A DNA stretch of 64,000 nt from contig JANQAO010000001.1 in assembly GCA_030386295.1 (NCBI GenBank), positions 447,546 through 511,545 on the forward strand, written 5' to 3'. The position numbers were made by a program, and so were the translations under genes. Positions 1 to 8,832 of the stretch are shown piece by piece. Each line of letters starts with the position of its first letter. The first letter of the stretch is position 1. Below the pieces are notes generated by a model. That model did not search any database. It worked only from the letters and a program-made list of their open reading frames with translations, and was not told where the DNA came from. This stretch comes from Candidatus Persebacteraceae bacterium Df01 (GTDB taxonomy: Bacteria; Pseudomonadota; Gammaproteobacteria; Tethybacterales; Persebacteraceae).

Positions 1-945
1 TCACCGCATACTTCCGGTCACTGTTACCGTGTGACCGAGGTGACTATGATGCTGGCTGACGCCGTTGAGCAGGAGATGGTCGATTTTGAAATGTCAACAT
101 CGGACCGAGAGGCGCTCAAAATGGCGGCCTTGTTGCACGATGTGGGAAAAATCATCACTCCTGATCATATTTTGGAAAAACCAACCAAATTATTCACACT
201 CACCGATCGTATTGAGCATTTGATTGATCGGTTGCACATGTGGCGTATTTCTGAAGAACTGGACGCGCTCAAAAAGAATGTTATTGCTGCAGGACGCAAA
301 GATTTGCTGCCTTCCTCCAAGGAGTCTGATGTGTCGCAACTCAATTCTGATATTGATTTGCTTAAGGAAGTTAACACCGGCAATTTGTTTATGGATGAAG
401 AAGTTATGAACAAGCTAGAAAACATTTCTAGCCGTGTTATTGCCCATACACAGCCGCCCACCGAAAAAAATGATGAACAAGATGGACGAGAAAAAGTGGT
501 AGCGAGAAAAGATTTGTCAGATTTACAAATTTTGCGTGGGACGCTCAATCCACGGGAACGCAAAATTATGGAAGAGCATGCGAGTATCACAATTCGCCTA
601 CTGTCGTCCATTCCTTGGCCAAAAAAATATTCTCGGGTGGTTGAATATGCGGGTAACCATCACGAAAAAATGAACGGCGCCGGCTATCCTAACCGGTTGT
701 CTGCCAGCGAATTGTCCATACCTTCTCGCATTCTTGGCATTGCTGACCGTTTTGAAGGGTTGAGCGCTCCGGACCGTCCCTATCGTAGTAGAAAAATGAC
801 GCTATCCAGAGTGCTTGATATTATGCAAAGTATGAGCGATGAAGGAGAAATTGATGCCGATTTGTATCGAATTTTCCTTAAAAGCAAAATACATCTCAAA
901 TACGGGCACCAGTTTTTGGATAATGCTTTGGTGGACTGCGCTTAG
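1..945 (+). CDS. HD-GYP domain phosphohydrolase (5' end outside window)
   Basis: The reading frame is open from base 1, so the gene starts upstream and only the C-terminal 314 codons are visible. HD-GYP proteins usually hydrolyse cyclic di-GMP. The HD pair is at window residues 46-47 (LLHDVGKI), followed by the conserved P..IL.KPTKL stretch. The second half carries HHEKMNGAGYP at about residues 220-230 and then the usual I..IAD.FE.L....RPYR segment. About 115 residues separate the KPTKL segment from LNPRERK, where standard HD-GYP domains have only a few. I recall a related subfamily with a similar insertion, but cannot verify it here. N-terminal sensor domains lie outside the window. A terminator-like hairpin follows the stop codon. 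Confidence 0.9.
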   Translation, partial: SPHTSGHCYRVTEVTMMLADAVEQEMVDFEMSTSDREALKMAALLHDVGKIITPDHILEKPTKLFTLTDRIEHLIDRLHMWRISEELDALKKNVIAAGRKDLLPSSKESDVSQLNSDIDLLKEVNTGNLFMDEEVMNKLENISSRVIAHTQPPTEKNDEQDGREKVVARKDLSDLQILRGTLNPRERKIMEEHASITIRLLSSIPWPKKYSRVVEYAGNHHEKMNGAGYPNRLSASELSIPSRILGIADRFEGLSAPDRPYRSRKMTLSRVLDIMQSMSDEGEIDADLYRIFLKSKIHLKYGHQFLDNALVDCA

Positions 946-961
946 GTTGAACGTTTGCGCC

Positions 962-999
962 ATCGTATAGCTCGTATAGCGCTTACGATTTTTCTTTTA
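962..999 (+). terminator. Rho-independent terminator after the HD-GYP gene
   Basis: ATCGTATAGC (962-971) can pair with GCTTACGAT (981-989) with one bulged T. A 9-base loop lies between them, and the stem is followed by TTTTTCTTTT. The hairpin overlaps the last codons of the convergent M48 protease gene, whose stop is at 983-985. Confidence 0.6.
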
Positions 1000-2365
1000 A
1001 TATTTCTATTTCTTTTTTGATTTGCTTGCTGAGAGTTGAAACTGCTAGCAACAAATTGGGTTTCATTTTGTATTTTTCGGCGATGGTAAGTTGTCGCTCG
1101 GCCAACTCAAAATAGCCCTGTGCGGCGTGTGCTTTCGCTAGTAATAAATTAGCATATCCTCGTTGTTTGAGCGTTGCTGCCGCTTGCGAAGCTTCGCGTA
1201 GAGTATCGCTACGCTCGCGCAATACCTTGGGCATGGCCTTGTAGGTTTTTAGTAAATTGCGATAATCATTTGCCCGTCGCATAACGATAAGCTGCCGCAC
1301 ACCCAACGCGGCCGACTCGGGAAAATCGCGGCGAGCTTGAGCCAAAATAGCCAGTGCTTGTTTGTTATTACCGCCGAGACGGCTTAAATATTCTGCGCGC
1401 TCAGCGACAACAAAAGGATGTGCCACCGGCTGTAAGGAATCAAACATGCTTTGTGCCAGCACTTTGTCGCGGGTTTTTATGGCCAGTGCCAATAGGGCAA
1501 ATTGCAATGCGGTTTTTTTGTCGCTGGTTGCTTGCGCCAGCATTCGCTGCTTAGTATTTTTTTCGTCTTCGGGCACACCGCTTAGCGAAAGTTTTTCTTT
1601 TAACAAAAGAAAATCCAGACTGTTTTTTTCGCCCCGAATAGGCGAGGAGAGCAGGCGGTCTTTGATGTATGCAGCACGGCGCAGCGGCGCTGGGTGGGTG
1701 GAAACATATTCGGCACCACCGCCGGACAGTTTGCCCAGTAACTCAGCCAGATATTGTCCGTTGTGGCCAGAGTTAGCCATCATTTCCAATCCTAGTACGT
1801 CGGCTTCATGTTCCAGTTCGCGTGAATGTGCATATAGCTGACCGGTAATAATGCCGGCGCTACCGCTAACAACGGCATTACGCACTTCGGAACTGTCTGA
1901 TAGCAGTCCAGCGATGAGTAGCGGTATCGTTATTGCGGTGATTGTTTCCTGTACTTCTTTGGTACGCCGAAAATGATCTTGTTTAACGTGTGCCATTTCG
2001 TGAGCGACGATGCCTACAAAACCATCTTCATTGCTAGCTAATTTCCATATGCCTTTCATTATGACGATGCAACCGCCAAAATAGGCAAAAGCGTTAACCT
2101 GGTCAATGTTAGCGGTGGTAATTAAATAGTTATCTTCGGGAGCGAGCTCGATGCTGATGCGCTGGAAATAATCGTCAAAAGCCGGATCGGTGATGCGCAC
2201 TCGCCCCAAAATTTTGTTCATTAGTCGCTCTCGCACGGCAGCGGGCATTTCGCTTTGCGGAAAAAAATCTCTGGCGCCGATGGCGGCGGCAGGAAAAGAA
2301 ACCGTCATAACAGCAGTGAGCAAAAGTATAATTAGCTGCTTTGGCACTAAGAAATTATATATCAT
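983..2365 (-). CDS. M48 family metalloprotease with C-terminal TPR-like region (BepA-like)
   Basis: This is a periplasmic zinc protease of the M48/BepA (YfgC) type, a family involved in outer-membrane protein quality control. Residues 1-28 form a signal peptide ending in FPAAA. The zinc motif HEMAH is at residues 122-126, and the downstream ELEHEAD segment (about 184-189) supplies the third ligand. The C-terminal half is alanine-rich and helical, consistent with TPR repeats. The 460-residue length fits BepA (about 487). The ATG used here (complement of 2363-2365) overlaps the moaC start codon. A GTG at residue 7 (about 2347) would also give a good signal peptide, so the start is not settled. 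No clear ribosome binding site is visible for either. Confidence 0.88.
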   Translation of the reverse strand: MIYNFLVPKQLIILLLTAVMTVSFPAAAIGARDFFPQSEMPAAVRERLMNKILGRVRITDPAFDDYFQRISIELAPEDNYLITTANIDQVNAFAYFGGCIVIMKGIWKLASNEDGFVGIVAHEMAHVKQDHFRRTKEVQETITAITIPLLIAGLLSDSSEVRNAVVSGSAGIITGQLYAHSRELEHEADVLGLEMMANSGHNGQYLAELLGKLSGGGAEYVSTHPAPLRRAAYIKDRLLSSPIRGEKNSLDFLLLKEKLSLSGVPEDEKNTKQRMLAQATSDKKTALQFALLALAIKTRDKVLAQSMFDSLQPVAHPFVVAERAEYLSRLGGNNKQALAILAQARRDFPESAALGVRQLIVMRRANDYRNLLKTYKAMPKVLRERSDTLREASQAAATLKQRGYANLLLAKAHAAQGYFELAERQLTIAEKYKMKPNLLLAVSTLSKQIKKEIEILKEKS

Positions 2366-2846
2366 GACAAAAGAACTTAGCCACTTGGACGTGCGTGGGC
2401 AGGCGCAAATGGTGGATGTTGGTGAGAAAGCCGTTACTCGTCGTCACGCTGTTGCTGGTGGCCGTATTCGGTTGTCGGTGGAGGCTTTTGAGTTGCTTGC
2501 TGGTGGCAATGTTTCCAAAGGCGATGTGCTGGCTGTGGCGCGAATTGCTGCCATTCAAGCGGCAAAAAGAACAGCAGAGTGGATACCGTTGTGCCACATC
2601 TTACCACTTGAGTCAGTGCGGGTGGAATTTTTTCTGGACGCGCAACATAGCTTGGTGGAGTGTGAAGCATCGGTTACGGCTACTGCCAAGACCGGCGTGG
2701 AAATGGAAGCCTTGACCGCGGTTCAAGCAGGACTGCTAACAGTATACGACATGATGAAAGCGGTGGATAAAGGTATGGTTATTGAAAATGTGCGATTAAT
2801 CAAAAAACAAGGCGGTCGCAGCGGAGATTTTTTGCGTAATGAGTGA
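2364..2846 (+). CDS. moaC: Cyclic pyranopterin monophosphate synthase, MoaC
   Basis: MoaC acts in the cytoplasm in the first stage of molybdenum cofactor synthesis, forming cyclic pyranopterin monophosphate together with MoaA. The 160-residue protein carries the family hallmarks: LSHLD and MVDVGEKAVTRR near the N-terminus, KGDVLAVARIAAIQAAKRT in the middle, IPLCHILPL, KTGVEMEALTAV, and KKQGGRSGDFL at the end. The start is ATG at 2364, because family members begin just before the L.HLD motif; the open frame extends further upstream without similarity. No other moa gene is nearby. The start codon shares bases with the divergent M48 protease start, so its promoter must lie inside that gene. Confidence 0.95.
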   Translation: MTKELSHLDVRGQAQMVDVGEKAVTRRHAVAGGRIRLSVEAFELLAGGNVSKGDVLAVARIAAIQAAKRTAEWIPLCHILPLESVRVEFFLDAQHSLVECEASVTATAKTGVEMEALTAVQAGLLTVYDMMKAVDKGMVIENVRLIKKQGGRSGDFLRNE

Positions 2847-2954
2847 GATATACAAACGGCAGAACTAATTGCCTAATTAATAAAACGCTAACCAAATTTC
2901 GAATAGATTGAAGCCTTACCGCTGATGGAAGGTGAGTTAACATTGAATGATAAA

Positions 2955-4094
2955 TTATTCAGGTTTATTAATATTCAAATCGGCTTTGGGTATGAGTACG
3001 TACAAACGTCCGTGCGTTTTCATCAATCCTGCCATTTTTTCGGCGCGGGTGCCGCGTCCCCAAAACACATCGGCGCGGATGTCACCATTAATCGCGCCGC
3101 CGGTATCTTGTGCCATCATTAATTGTTGTAGTGGCGTCTTGCCATCGTCGGGCATGACGGTATCCAGCCACACCGGTGCTCCCAGTGTAATTTTTTCATT
3201 ATCCACCGCCAAACTTCGTTCCGGCGTGAGTGTTACTCCAAGTGAGCCAATAGGACCTTCGGCGACCGCATCACGACGGGTGAAAAAAATGTAACTGGGG
3301 TTAGAGTGAAGTAGTTCATCGGCACGTTGCGGATTTTGTTCTAGCCATTGGCGAATGGAAAACAAGTTAACATCTTCCAATTCCATGTCACCGCGTTGTG
3401 CCAGCAGCCGTCCAATTGAGAGATAAACATGACCGTTTTGGTCGGTATAGCCAACTCCAATAATGTCGCCATTAGGTAGCTGCACCAGCCCTGAGCCTTG
3501 TATATGTAAAAAAAACAAAGCTACTTTATCATCTACCCACAGTAATTCGTGACCGGCAAGCGGATTGCTTTCGCCATTAATGTCGGCGCGTGAGTGGTAG
3601 GGGATTATTTTGCCGTTTGCCAGTCGGCCGCGTAATTTGCGTTTTTGCAATGATGGGTACGCCACGCCCAATTCTATGGTCAACAAATCATCGGGACGGG
3701 CGTATATCGGGTATTGATAACGTGCTGAAGGTTGCAGTGCACCTTGTAACAGCGGCTCGTAATAGCCAGTAACAAGCCCAATTTCGGAATTGTCTTTTTG
3801 TAGCAGTTGTTGGGGCATAAAATATTTTTCAAAAAATAATCGTGCCGTGTCATCATCAACATTTTTCGGCAATGCTGCCGCCGCCGCGCAAATGTGGCGC
3901 CATTTATTTTGTTCCCGAATTTTTTCGCAACTGCGCAAAAATGCGGGTATCGCGGCGGCATGATTATCCGTTGTCCAGCCGGGCATGGCTTCCCACGTTA
4001 TGACAAGGTGCTTTGTTGGCGCAATTTTTGGTACAGCACAACCAGTCAGTAAAACTAACAAGCACAGAGCGAAAATTTTTTTCATGAAACGCAT
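2955..4094 (-). CDS. mltA: Membrane-bound lytic murein transglycosylase A
   Basis: MltA cleaves the glycan strands of peptidoglycan to 1,6-anhydromuropeptides while anchored as an outer-membrane lipoprotein. A lipoprotein signal ends in the lipobox LTGC with the acylated cysteine at residue 19. The core shows GYYEPLLQG and YPIYARP in the first half, followed by the HSRADI and HIQGSGLVQLP segments. The C-terminal 3D domain is recognisable from MAQDTGGAINGDIR and the following aspartate and W-G-R-G residues, which include the catalytic region. At 379 residues it matches the family (about 365). Translation may begin at residue 1 or at Met4. The gene is divergent from the SGNH esterase lipoprotein at 4151. 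Confidence 0.95.
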   Translation of the reverse strand: MRFMKKIFALCLLVLLTGCAVPKIAPTKHLVITWEAMPGWTTDNHAAAIPAFLRSCEKIREQNKWRHICAAAAALPKNVDDDTARLFFEKYFMPQQLLQKDNSEIGLVTGYYEPLLQGALQPSARYQYPIYARPDDLLTIELGVAYPSLQKRKLRGRLANGKIIPYHSRADINGESNPLAGHELLWVDDKVALFFLHIQGSGLVQLPNGDIIGVGYTDQNGHVYLSIGRLLAQRGDMELEDVNLFSIRQWLEQNPQRADELLHSNPSYIFFTRRDAVAEGPIGSLGVTLTPERSLAVDNEKITLGAPVWLDTVMPDDGKTPLQQLMMAQDTGGAINGDIRADVFWGRGTRAEKMAGLMKTHGRLYVLIPKADLNINKPE

Positions 4095-4150
4095 TTTAAC
4101 TCACAGCTAACTAATGATTGAGTGATATCTTTAACTGGTAATATGTAACT

Positions 4151-4756
4151 ATGAAAATAGTCCATCCGTTATTGGCATGCTTGTTAATATTTTTAACCGG
4201 TTGCACTTCACCACCGTCTTTACCACTCTTGGCTGATGATGATGTGGTATTGGCTTTTGGAGACAGCTTGACTGTTGGGTATGGCGTGTCTGCCGGCGAG
4301 TCTTATCCGGCACAATTGCAGGGGCTAATCAGTCGCCGTGTTGTTGTCGCTGGCGCATCTGGTGAAACCACTGTTGATGCCCTCAAGCGGCTACCTGAGA
4401 TACTGCGGAAAGTGCGCCCAGCCCTGGTGATTATTTGTAGCGGCGGCAATGATTTTTTAAAAAAATACCCTGAAAAGGTCACAGTAGACAATCTAGAACG
4501 CATGATACAAATTGTTCACGATACCAACGCTCGGGTAGTCGTTATCAGTGTGCCGCGCCCGTCGCTGTGGCCATCCAATCATCCGTTGTATGCGCAGTTG
4601 GCGTCAGCATACGATTTATGGATAGAAGATAGTATTTTAAAATCGGTGTTGCATGACGAGAATTTAAAATCTGATTACTTGCATCCTAACGCGCAAGGTT
4701 ATAGGCTTATTGCCGAAGCGGTTGCCGATTTACTGCACCGTTCTGGTGCGGTGTGA
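4151..4756 (+). CDS. SGNH-family arylesterase/lysophospholipase lipoprotein (TesA-like)
   Basis: This is a probable exported esterase of the GDSL/SGNH hydrolase family, related to TesA (thioesterase I / lysophospholipase L1). Blocks in order are FGDSLTVGYG with the nucleophile Ser39, an alanine-glycine block I (GASGETT), GGND for block III, and SDYLHPN carrying the catalytic Asp and His. Unlike E. coli TesA, which is periplasmic and soluble, this protein has a lipobox (LTGC, Cys18) and should be membrane-anchored. The 201-residue length is normal. Substrate cannot be told from sequence. It is divergent from mltA with about 56 bases between the starts. Confidence 0.88.
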   Translation: MKIVHPLLACLLIFLTGCTSPPSLPLLADDDVVLAFGDSLTVGYGVSAGESYPAQLQGLISRRVVVAGASGETTVDALKRLPEILRKVRPALVIICSGGNDFLKKYPEKVTVDNLERMIQIVHDTNARVVVISVPRPSLWPSNHPLYAQLASAYDLWIEDSILKSVLHDENLKSDYLHPNAQGYRLIAEAVADLLHRSGAV

Positions 4757-4943
4757 CAATTATTTTCTACTTTCAGCTCACGTCGCGAGCGGTTTACCTG
4801 TTCCGAATTTAGACTGGACATGTTTTGCTAAATTCAATGCCGTTGTGTAGATTTTAGTAAAATTGCGTAGTTCATATATTCTTTGAACGCTATCAACTGG
4901 TAGAATAAAGGGTTTTTTATTGAAAAAGGAGATTAATAACCGA

Positions 4944-5156
4944 ATGCCTCATGTCAGTATTAGTGAAAACGAATCGTTTGAAGGCGGCATGCGCCGTTTC
5001 AAACGGCAGGTTGAGCGCTCTGGGCTATTGACCGAAATGCGTATGCGCATGGCCTTTGAAAAACCAACTACTCGCCGTAAACGGTTGAAAATTGCCGCCG
5101 TTAAGCGATTGCGTCGCAAATTGCGAATGCGTTCTCTTCCTACCCGCAAATACTGA
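4944..5156 (+). CDS. rpsU: 30S ribosomal protein S21
   Basis: S21 is a small basic protein of the 30S subunit involved in initiation. The 70-residue product begins PHVSISENESFE and continues with RRFKRQVERSG, FEKPTTRRKR and an arginine-lysine-rich tail, all typical. The ATG at 4944 is preferred to the in-frame ATG at 4920, because family members start MP.V and because AGGAG (4927-4931) lies 12 bases upstream of it. The next gene is yqeY. The rpsU-yqeY pair is a familiar macromolecular-synthesis neighbourhood, although dnaG and rpoD do not follow here. Confidence 0.96.
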   Translation: MPHVSISENESFEGGMRRFKRQVERSGLLTEMRMRMAFEKPTTRRKRLKIAAVKRLRRKLRMRSLPTRKY

Positions 5157-5180
5157 TTTGCAATAGTTTGCCTGTTTTCG

Positions 5181-5654
5181 GTGAGTGCTTCCTCCGATTC
5201 AACTGCTCCACCGACTCCCGCTCAGCGCTTGCAAAAAGAAGTGCAAGTAGCGATGAAAGCGGGCGACCAGTTACGCGTAGACGTTTTTCGTATGTTGCTG
5301 GCTGCGGTTAAAAAAACAGAAATAGATTCTGGCAAGCCAGTGGAGGAATCTGATTTTGTCGCGGTTACTCAAAAGTTAATCAAACAACGCCGTGAGTCGG
5401 CAACGCAATATGGCAGTGCTGGGCGCGATGAGTTGGCTGCTCGTGAGCGTGAAGAAATTACTATTTTGGAGCCGTTTTTGCCGCCGCAACTGGACGAAAA
5501 AGAATTAGAACAAGCTGTGGAAGCCGCCATTACTAACTGTGGAGCTTCTTCTATGCGTGATATGGGAAAAGTAATGGGACAACTTAAAAATACGCTTGTC
5601 GGTGCCGACATGAGCATCATAAGTCGGCTGCTCAAACAAAAATTAACTAATTGA
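5181..5654 (+). CDS. GatB/YqeY domain protein
   Basis: YqeY resembles the tail domain of the amidotransferase subunit GatB, which binds tRNA; the function of stand-alone YqeY is unclear. The 157-residue product has the diagnostic LRVDVFRMLLAAVKK segment, LIKQRRES, an EREE.TILEPFLPPQL motif and the glycine-containing MGKVMGQLKN region. The start is GTG at 5181. An internal ATG at about 5253 would cut off a helix and is less likely. It lies 24 bases after rpsU and is probably cotranscribed with it. Confidence 0.93.
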   Translation: MSASSDSTAPPTPAQRLQKEVQVAMKAGDQLRVDVFRMLLAAVKKTEIDSGKPVEESDFVAVTQKLIKQRRESATQYGSAGRDELAAREREEITILEPFLPPQLDEKELEQAVEAAITNCGASSMRDMGKVMGQLKNTLVGADMSIISRLLKQKLTN

Positions 5655-5790
5655 TTTTTTCGCTGCCAAACTAAGGGCAAATTATTTTTAAATTTAACAT
5701 TTGAGTAATGGCTACTATCTGCGTATAACGCCTCTGCAGCCTAGCAAAAATCGTATAATTTTGCCTACGCTAAATAGAAAGGAAAATAAC

Positions 5791-8250
5791 GTGCAAATCC
5801 CAACACAGGCAAGGGCAGTGGTTATCGGGGGCGGCGTGGTCGGCTGTTCAGTCGCCTATCATTTGGCCAAATTAGGCTGGCATGACGTTGTGTTACTGGA
5901 ACGTAAGCAGTTCTCTTGCGGTACTACTTGGCATGCTGCTGGGCTGATGCCGCGTCTACGCCCAACGGAAACAATGACAAAATTGGCGCAATATGGTCAT
6001 GAATTGTACCAACGGCTGGAAAAAGAAACGGGTATAGATATCGGTTATAAAAAACGTGGATCTATTGCCTTGGCACTTACTCAAGAACGACTGGAGGAGT
6101 TGCGGCGTAGTGTGTCGGCGGCTAAGGCGTTTGGCGTTCCAGCGGAAGAGCGATCGCCGACAAGTATTGCCTCGCTGTATCCGGGATTGCGCACCGATGA
6201 TATTGCTGGTGCTATCTGGTTGCCTGAAGATGCGCAGGTCGATCCGGTGAATGTCACATTAGCGCTTGCCAAAGCTGCGCGTGACGGTGGGGCAACTTTG
6301 TTGGAGGGGGTGAAAGTGACCGCTATTCACCACAACAATGGATGCATAACTGGCGTAATGACGAACCAAGGGCCAATAAGTTGTGAATGTGTTGTAAATG
6401 CTGCCGGCATGTGGGCGCGTACTGTCGGGGAGTTGGCTGGTGTTGCTGTGCCACTACACGCTTGTGAGCATTTTTATATTGTCACTGAACCTATTGATGA
6501 AGTAGGCGAACTGCCGATGTTGCGGGTGCCTGACGAATGGTCGTACTATAAGGAAGACGCAGGCAAAATTTTACTTGGGGCTTTTGAGCCAGATGCCAAG
6601 CCGTGGGGTATGAAAGGCATACCTGAAAATTTTTCTTTTGAATCGTTACCCGAAGACTATGCGCATTTTGAGCCAGTTTTGGAAAAAGCGCTCGCGCGGT
6701 TGCCGATGCTTGAAAAAGCCGGCATTCAATTGTTTTTTAACGGACCGGAAAGCTTTACTCCCGATGACCGTTTCTTGCTGGGTGAAGCACCGGAACTTAA
6801 GAATTTTTACGTTGCCGCTGGGTTTAATTCAGTAGGAATTCAATCCGCTGGCGGTGCTGGGATGATGTTAGCCGAATGGATGGTTGATGGGCGTCCTCAG
6901 CTAGATGCGACGGAATTGGATATTGCTCGTATGATGCCCTTTCAGCGGAACTGTCGCTATTTGCGCGAGCGGGTGAGTGAAACGTTGGGGTTGTTATACG
7001 CTGACCATTTTCCATACCGACAATTTGCGACCGCCCGTGGTGTACGACGTTCGCCGTTACATACACAACTAGCGGTGCGTGGAGCATGTTTTGGTGAGCT
7101 TGCTGGGTGGGAGCGAGCTAATTGGTTTTTGTCTGCTGATGAATTGCGCGTTGGGAAAAAACCAGCCTACGAATACAGTTGGCAACGGCAAAATTGGTTT
7201 GCCCGCCAGGCGGCTGAACATCATGCAGTGCGCAATGGAGTGGCACTATTTGACCTTAGTAGCTTTGGTAAAATTCGTGTGAGCGGGGTCGATGCCGAAG
7301 CAGTGTTACAGCGTATCGCCGCCAATGATGTCGCTTTGCCGGTGGGGCGCATAGCATACACGCCGTTTCTTAACGTTGATGGTGGTGTGGAATCCGACGT
7401 AACTGTTGCTCGGATTAGCTATGATGAATTTTTGGTAGTAACTCCGGCAGCAACTGTGCGGCGTGATATGGCTTGGATTCAACAGCAAACACCGCCGCAG
7501 GCGCAGTGTATGGTGATGGATACTACGGTAATGGAGGCCGTAATACTCGTCACAGGGCCAGCGGCGCGTGATTTTTTGTCTTTGTCCATAGCGCAACCGT
7601 TGGATGACACATTTCCCTTTGGCACCACACAGGAAGTGGAAATTGGTCATACTGTAGTTCGTGCTCATCGCGTATCATTTGCTGGTGAATTGGGATGGGA
7701 GCTATACGTGTCGGTGGACATGGCTGCACATGTATTTGAAACACTGACAGAAAAAGCGCCAACAGAGGCGATGTGGTGCGGGATGCACGCTTTAGATTCT
7801 TGTCGTTTGGAAAAAGGATTCCGCCATTTTGGTCACGACGTTTGTGGTCGCGACCACGTGCTGGAAGCAGGACTGGGTTTTGCCGTCAGTGTTGATAAAG
7901 CAAGCACGGCTTTGGGTGATTTTATCGGCAAAGACGCAGTCATTAAAAAGCGTGAAACTGGGCTTACGCGGCGGTTGATGCAATTTAAACTGCGTGATTC
8001 TCAACCGTTGTTGTACCACAATGAACCTATCTTGCGTGACGACGAAGTGGCAGGTTACATTACTAGTGGTAATTATGGTCATCATTTGGGAGCAGCGATT
8101 GGATTAGGCTATGTGCGTTGTGGATGTAATGAAACGGCGACGGAGTTGCTGTCATCAGCCTATGAAATAGAAATAGCAGGTAAGCGGTTTGTCGCTGAAG
8201 CGTCTTTGCGACCTTTGTATGACCCCAGTGGGTTACGAATGCGAGCATAA
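5791..8250 (+). CDS. Dimethylglycine/sarcosine dehydrogenase-type FAD enzyme with GcvT-like C-terminal domain
   Basis: This flavoenzyme belongs to the dimethylglycine/sarcosine dehydrogenase family, which oxidises N-methyl groups and passes the one-carbon unit to tetrahydrofolate. The N-terminal DAO domain starts with a Rossmann motif (VIGGGVVGCS) and has TTWHAAGLM with His48, equivalent to the covalent FAD histidine of this family. The middle FAO_M linker is followed from about residue 470 by an aminomethyltransferase (GcvT) domain with FDLSSFGKI, GELGWELYV and LDSCRLEKGFRHFGHD. The start is GTG at 5791 with AAAGGA 8 bases upstream; the longer frame from 5701 lacks similarity. The 819-residue length is normal. 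Preference for dimethylglycine, sarcosine or another methylamine is unresolved; the nearby BHMT-like gene favours dimethylglycine. Confidence 0.9.
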   Translation: MQIPTQARAVVIGGGVVGCSVAYHLAKLGWHDVVLLERKQFSCGTTWHAAGLMPRLRPTETMTKLAQYGHELYQRLEKETGIDIGYKKRGSIALALTQERLEELRRSVSAAKAFGVPAEERSPTSIASLYPGLRTDDIAGAIWLPEDAQVDPVNVTLALAKAARDGGATLLEGVKVTAIHHNNGCITGVMTNQGPISCECVVNAAGMWARTVGELAGVAVPLHACEHFYIVTEPIDEVGELPMLRVPDEWSYYKEDAGKILLGAFEPDAKPWGMKGIPENFSFESLPEDYAHFEPVLEKALARLPMLEKAGIQLFFNGPESFTPDDRFLLGEAPELKNFYVAAGFNSVGIQSAGGAGMMLAEWMVDGRPQLDATELDIARMMPFQRNCRYLRERVSETLGLLYADHFPYRQFATARGVRRSPLHTQLAVRGACFGELAGWERANWFLSADELRVGKKPAYEYSWQRQNWFARQAAEHHAVRNGVALFDLSSFGKIRVSGVDAEAVLQRIAANDVALPVGRIAYTPFLNVDGGVESDVTVARISYDEFLVVTPAATVRRDMAWIQQQTPPQAQCMVMDTTVMEAVILVTGPAARDFLSLSIAQPLDDTFPFGTTQEVEIGHTVVRAHRVSFAGELGWELYVSVDMAAHVFETLTEKAPTEAMWCGMHALDSCRLEKGFRHFGHDVCGRDHVLEAGLGFAVSVDKASTALGDFIGKDAVIKKRETGLTRRLMQFKLRDSQPLLYHNEPILRDDEVAGYITSGNYGHHLGAAIGLGYVRCGCNETATELLSSAYEIEIAGKRFVAEASLRPLYDPSGLRMRA

Positions 8251-8310
8251 AAAGTAATGTGAGCGCGTGGAAATAAGTGGAAGCGTGATAGAATTTCAAA
8301 TTTTTAAACT

Positions 8311-8598
8311 ATGGCTAATACTAAACAATCAGAAAAACGGGCGCGGCAAGCGCTCACTAGACACAAACGTGGGCAGGCGATTCGCTCCCGTTATCGTACT
8401 GCTGTTAAAAAAGTTCGTGCTTGCGCGGGTAATGCTGAGGAAGGTCGTGCGGCTTTTCATGTTATGCAATCAATTGCCGATAAGGCCGCAAGAAAAGAAA
8501 TGTTGCATCCGAATACGGTTGCGCGTGTCAAGCGTCGCCTGAACCGGCTTATACAGACAACTGCTGTGAAAGGCAAAGTAGACAAAGAAGCCGCTTAA
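8311..8598 (+). CDS. rpsT: 30S ribosomal protein S20
   Basis: S20 binds 16S rRNA in the body of the 30S subunit. The 95-residue, highly basic protein has the typical start MANTKQSEKRARQ, then RHKRGQAIRSRYRTAVKK, and a late MLHPNTVARVKRRLNRLI segment. It stands alone between the dehydrogenase gene and aapJ, with 60 bases upstream of its start for a promoter. I see no convincing terminator after it. Confidence 0.97.
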   Translation: MANTKQSEKRARQALTRHKRGQAIRSRYRTAVKKVRACAGNAEEGRAAFHVMQSIADKAARKEMLHPNTVARVKRRLNRLIQTTAVKGKVDKEAA

Positions 8599-8832
8599 AT
8601 CTACAACAAGTTGGCTGCAGAGGGTGTGCGAATATAAGGAATAAACAGTCCTGTCGGATATGAATAAGCATTTTCAGATATCAAAAGGCCGTGCCTGATG
8701 CCTGTTTTTGAATGTTCTAAAAATTTGGAGACTTAGTAAAATATTCCTATATAATATGAGTAACTTGGAGGAAGCATGGTAAAGCGGTGTTTCCTATTTT
8801 TGATTTCTATAAAAAACAAAAGGCATAGAATT

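Noticed and set aside
1362-1841. 159-codon ORF antisense to the M48 protease
   Set aside because: Shadow frame; the protease on the other strand has clear motifs.
8599-8775. Terminator after rpsT near 8685-8715 (AGGC...GCCT then TTTTT)
   Set aside because: The stem is only four base pairs with poor loop geometry; not enough to call.
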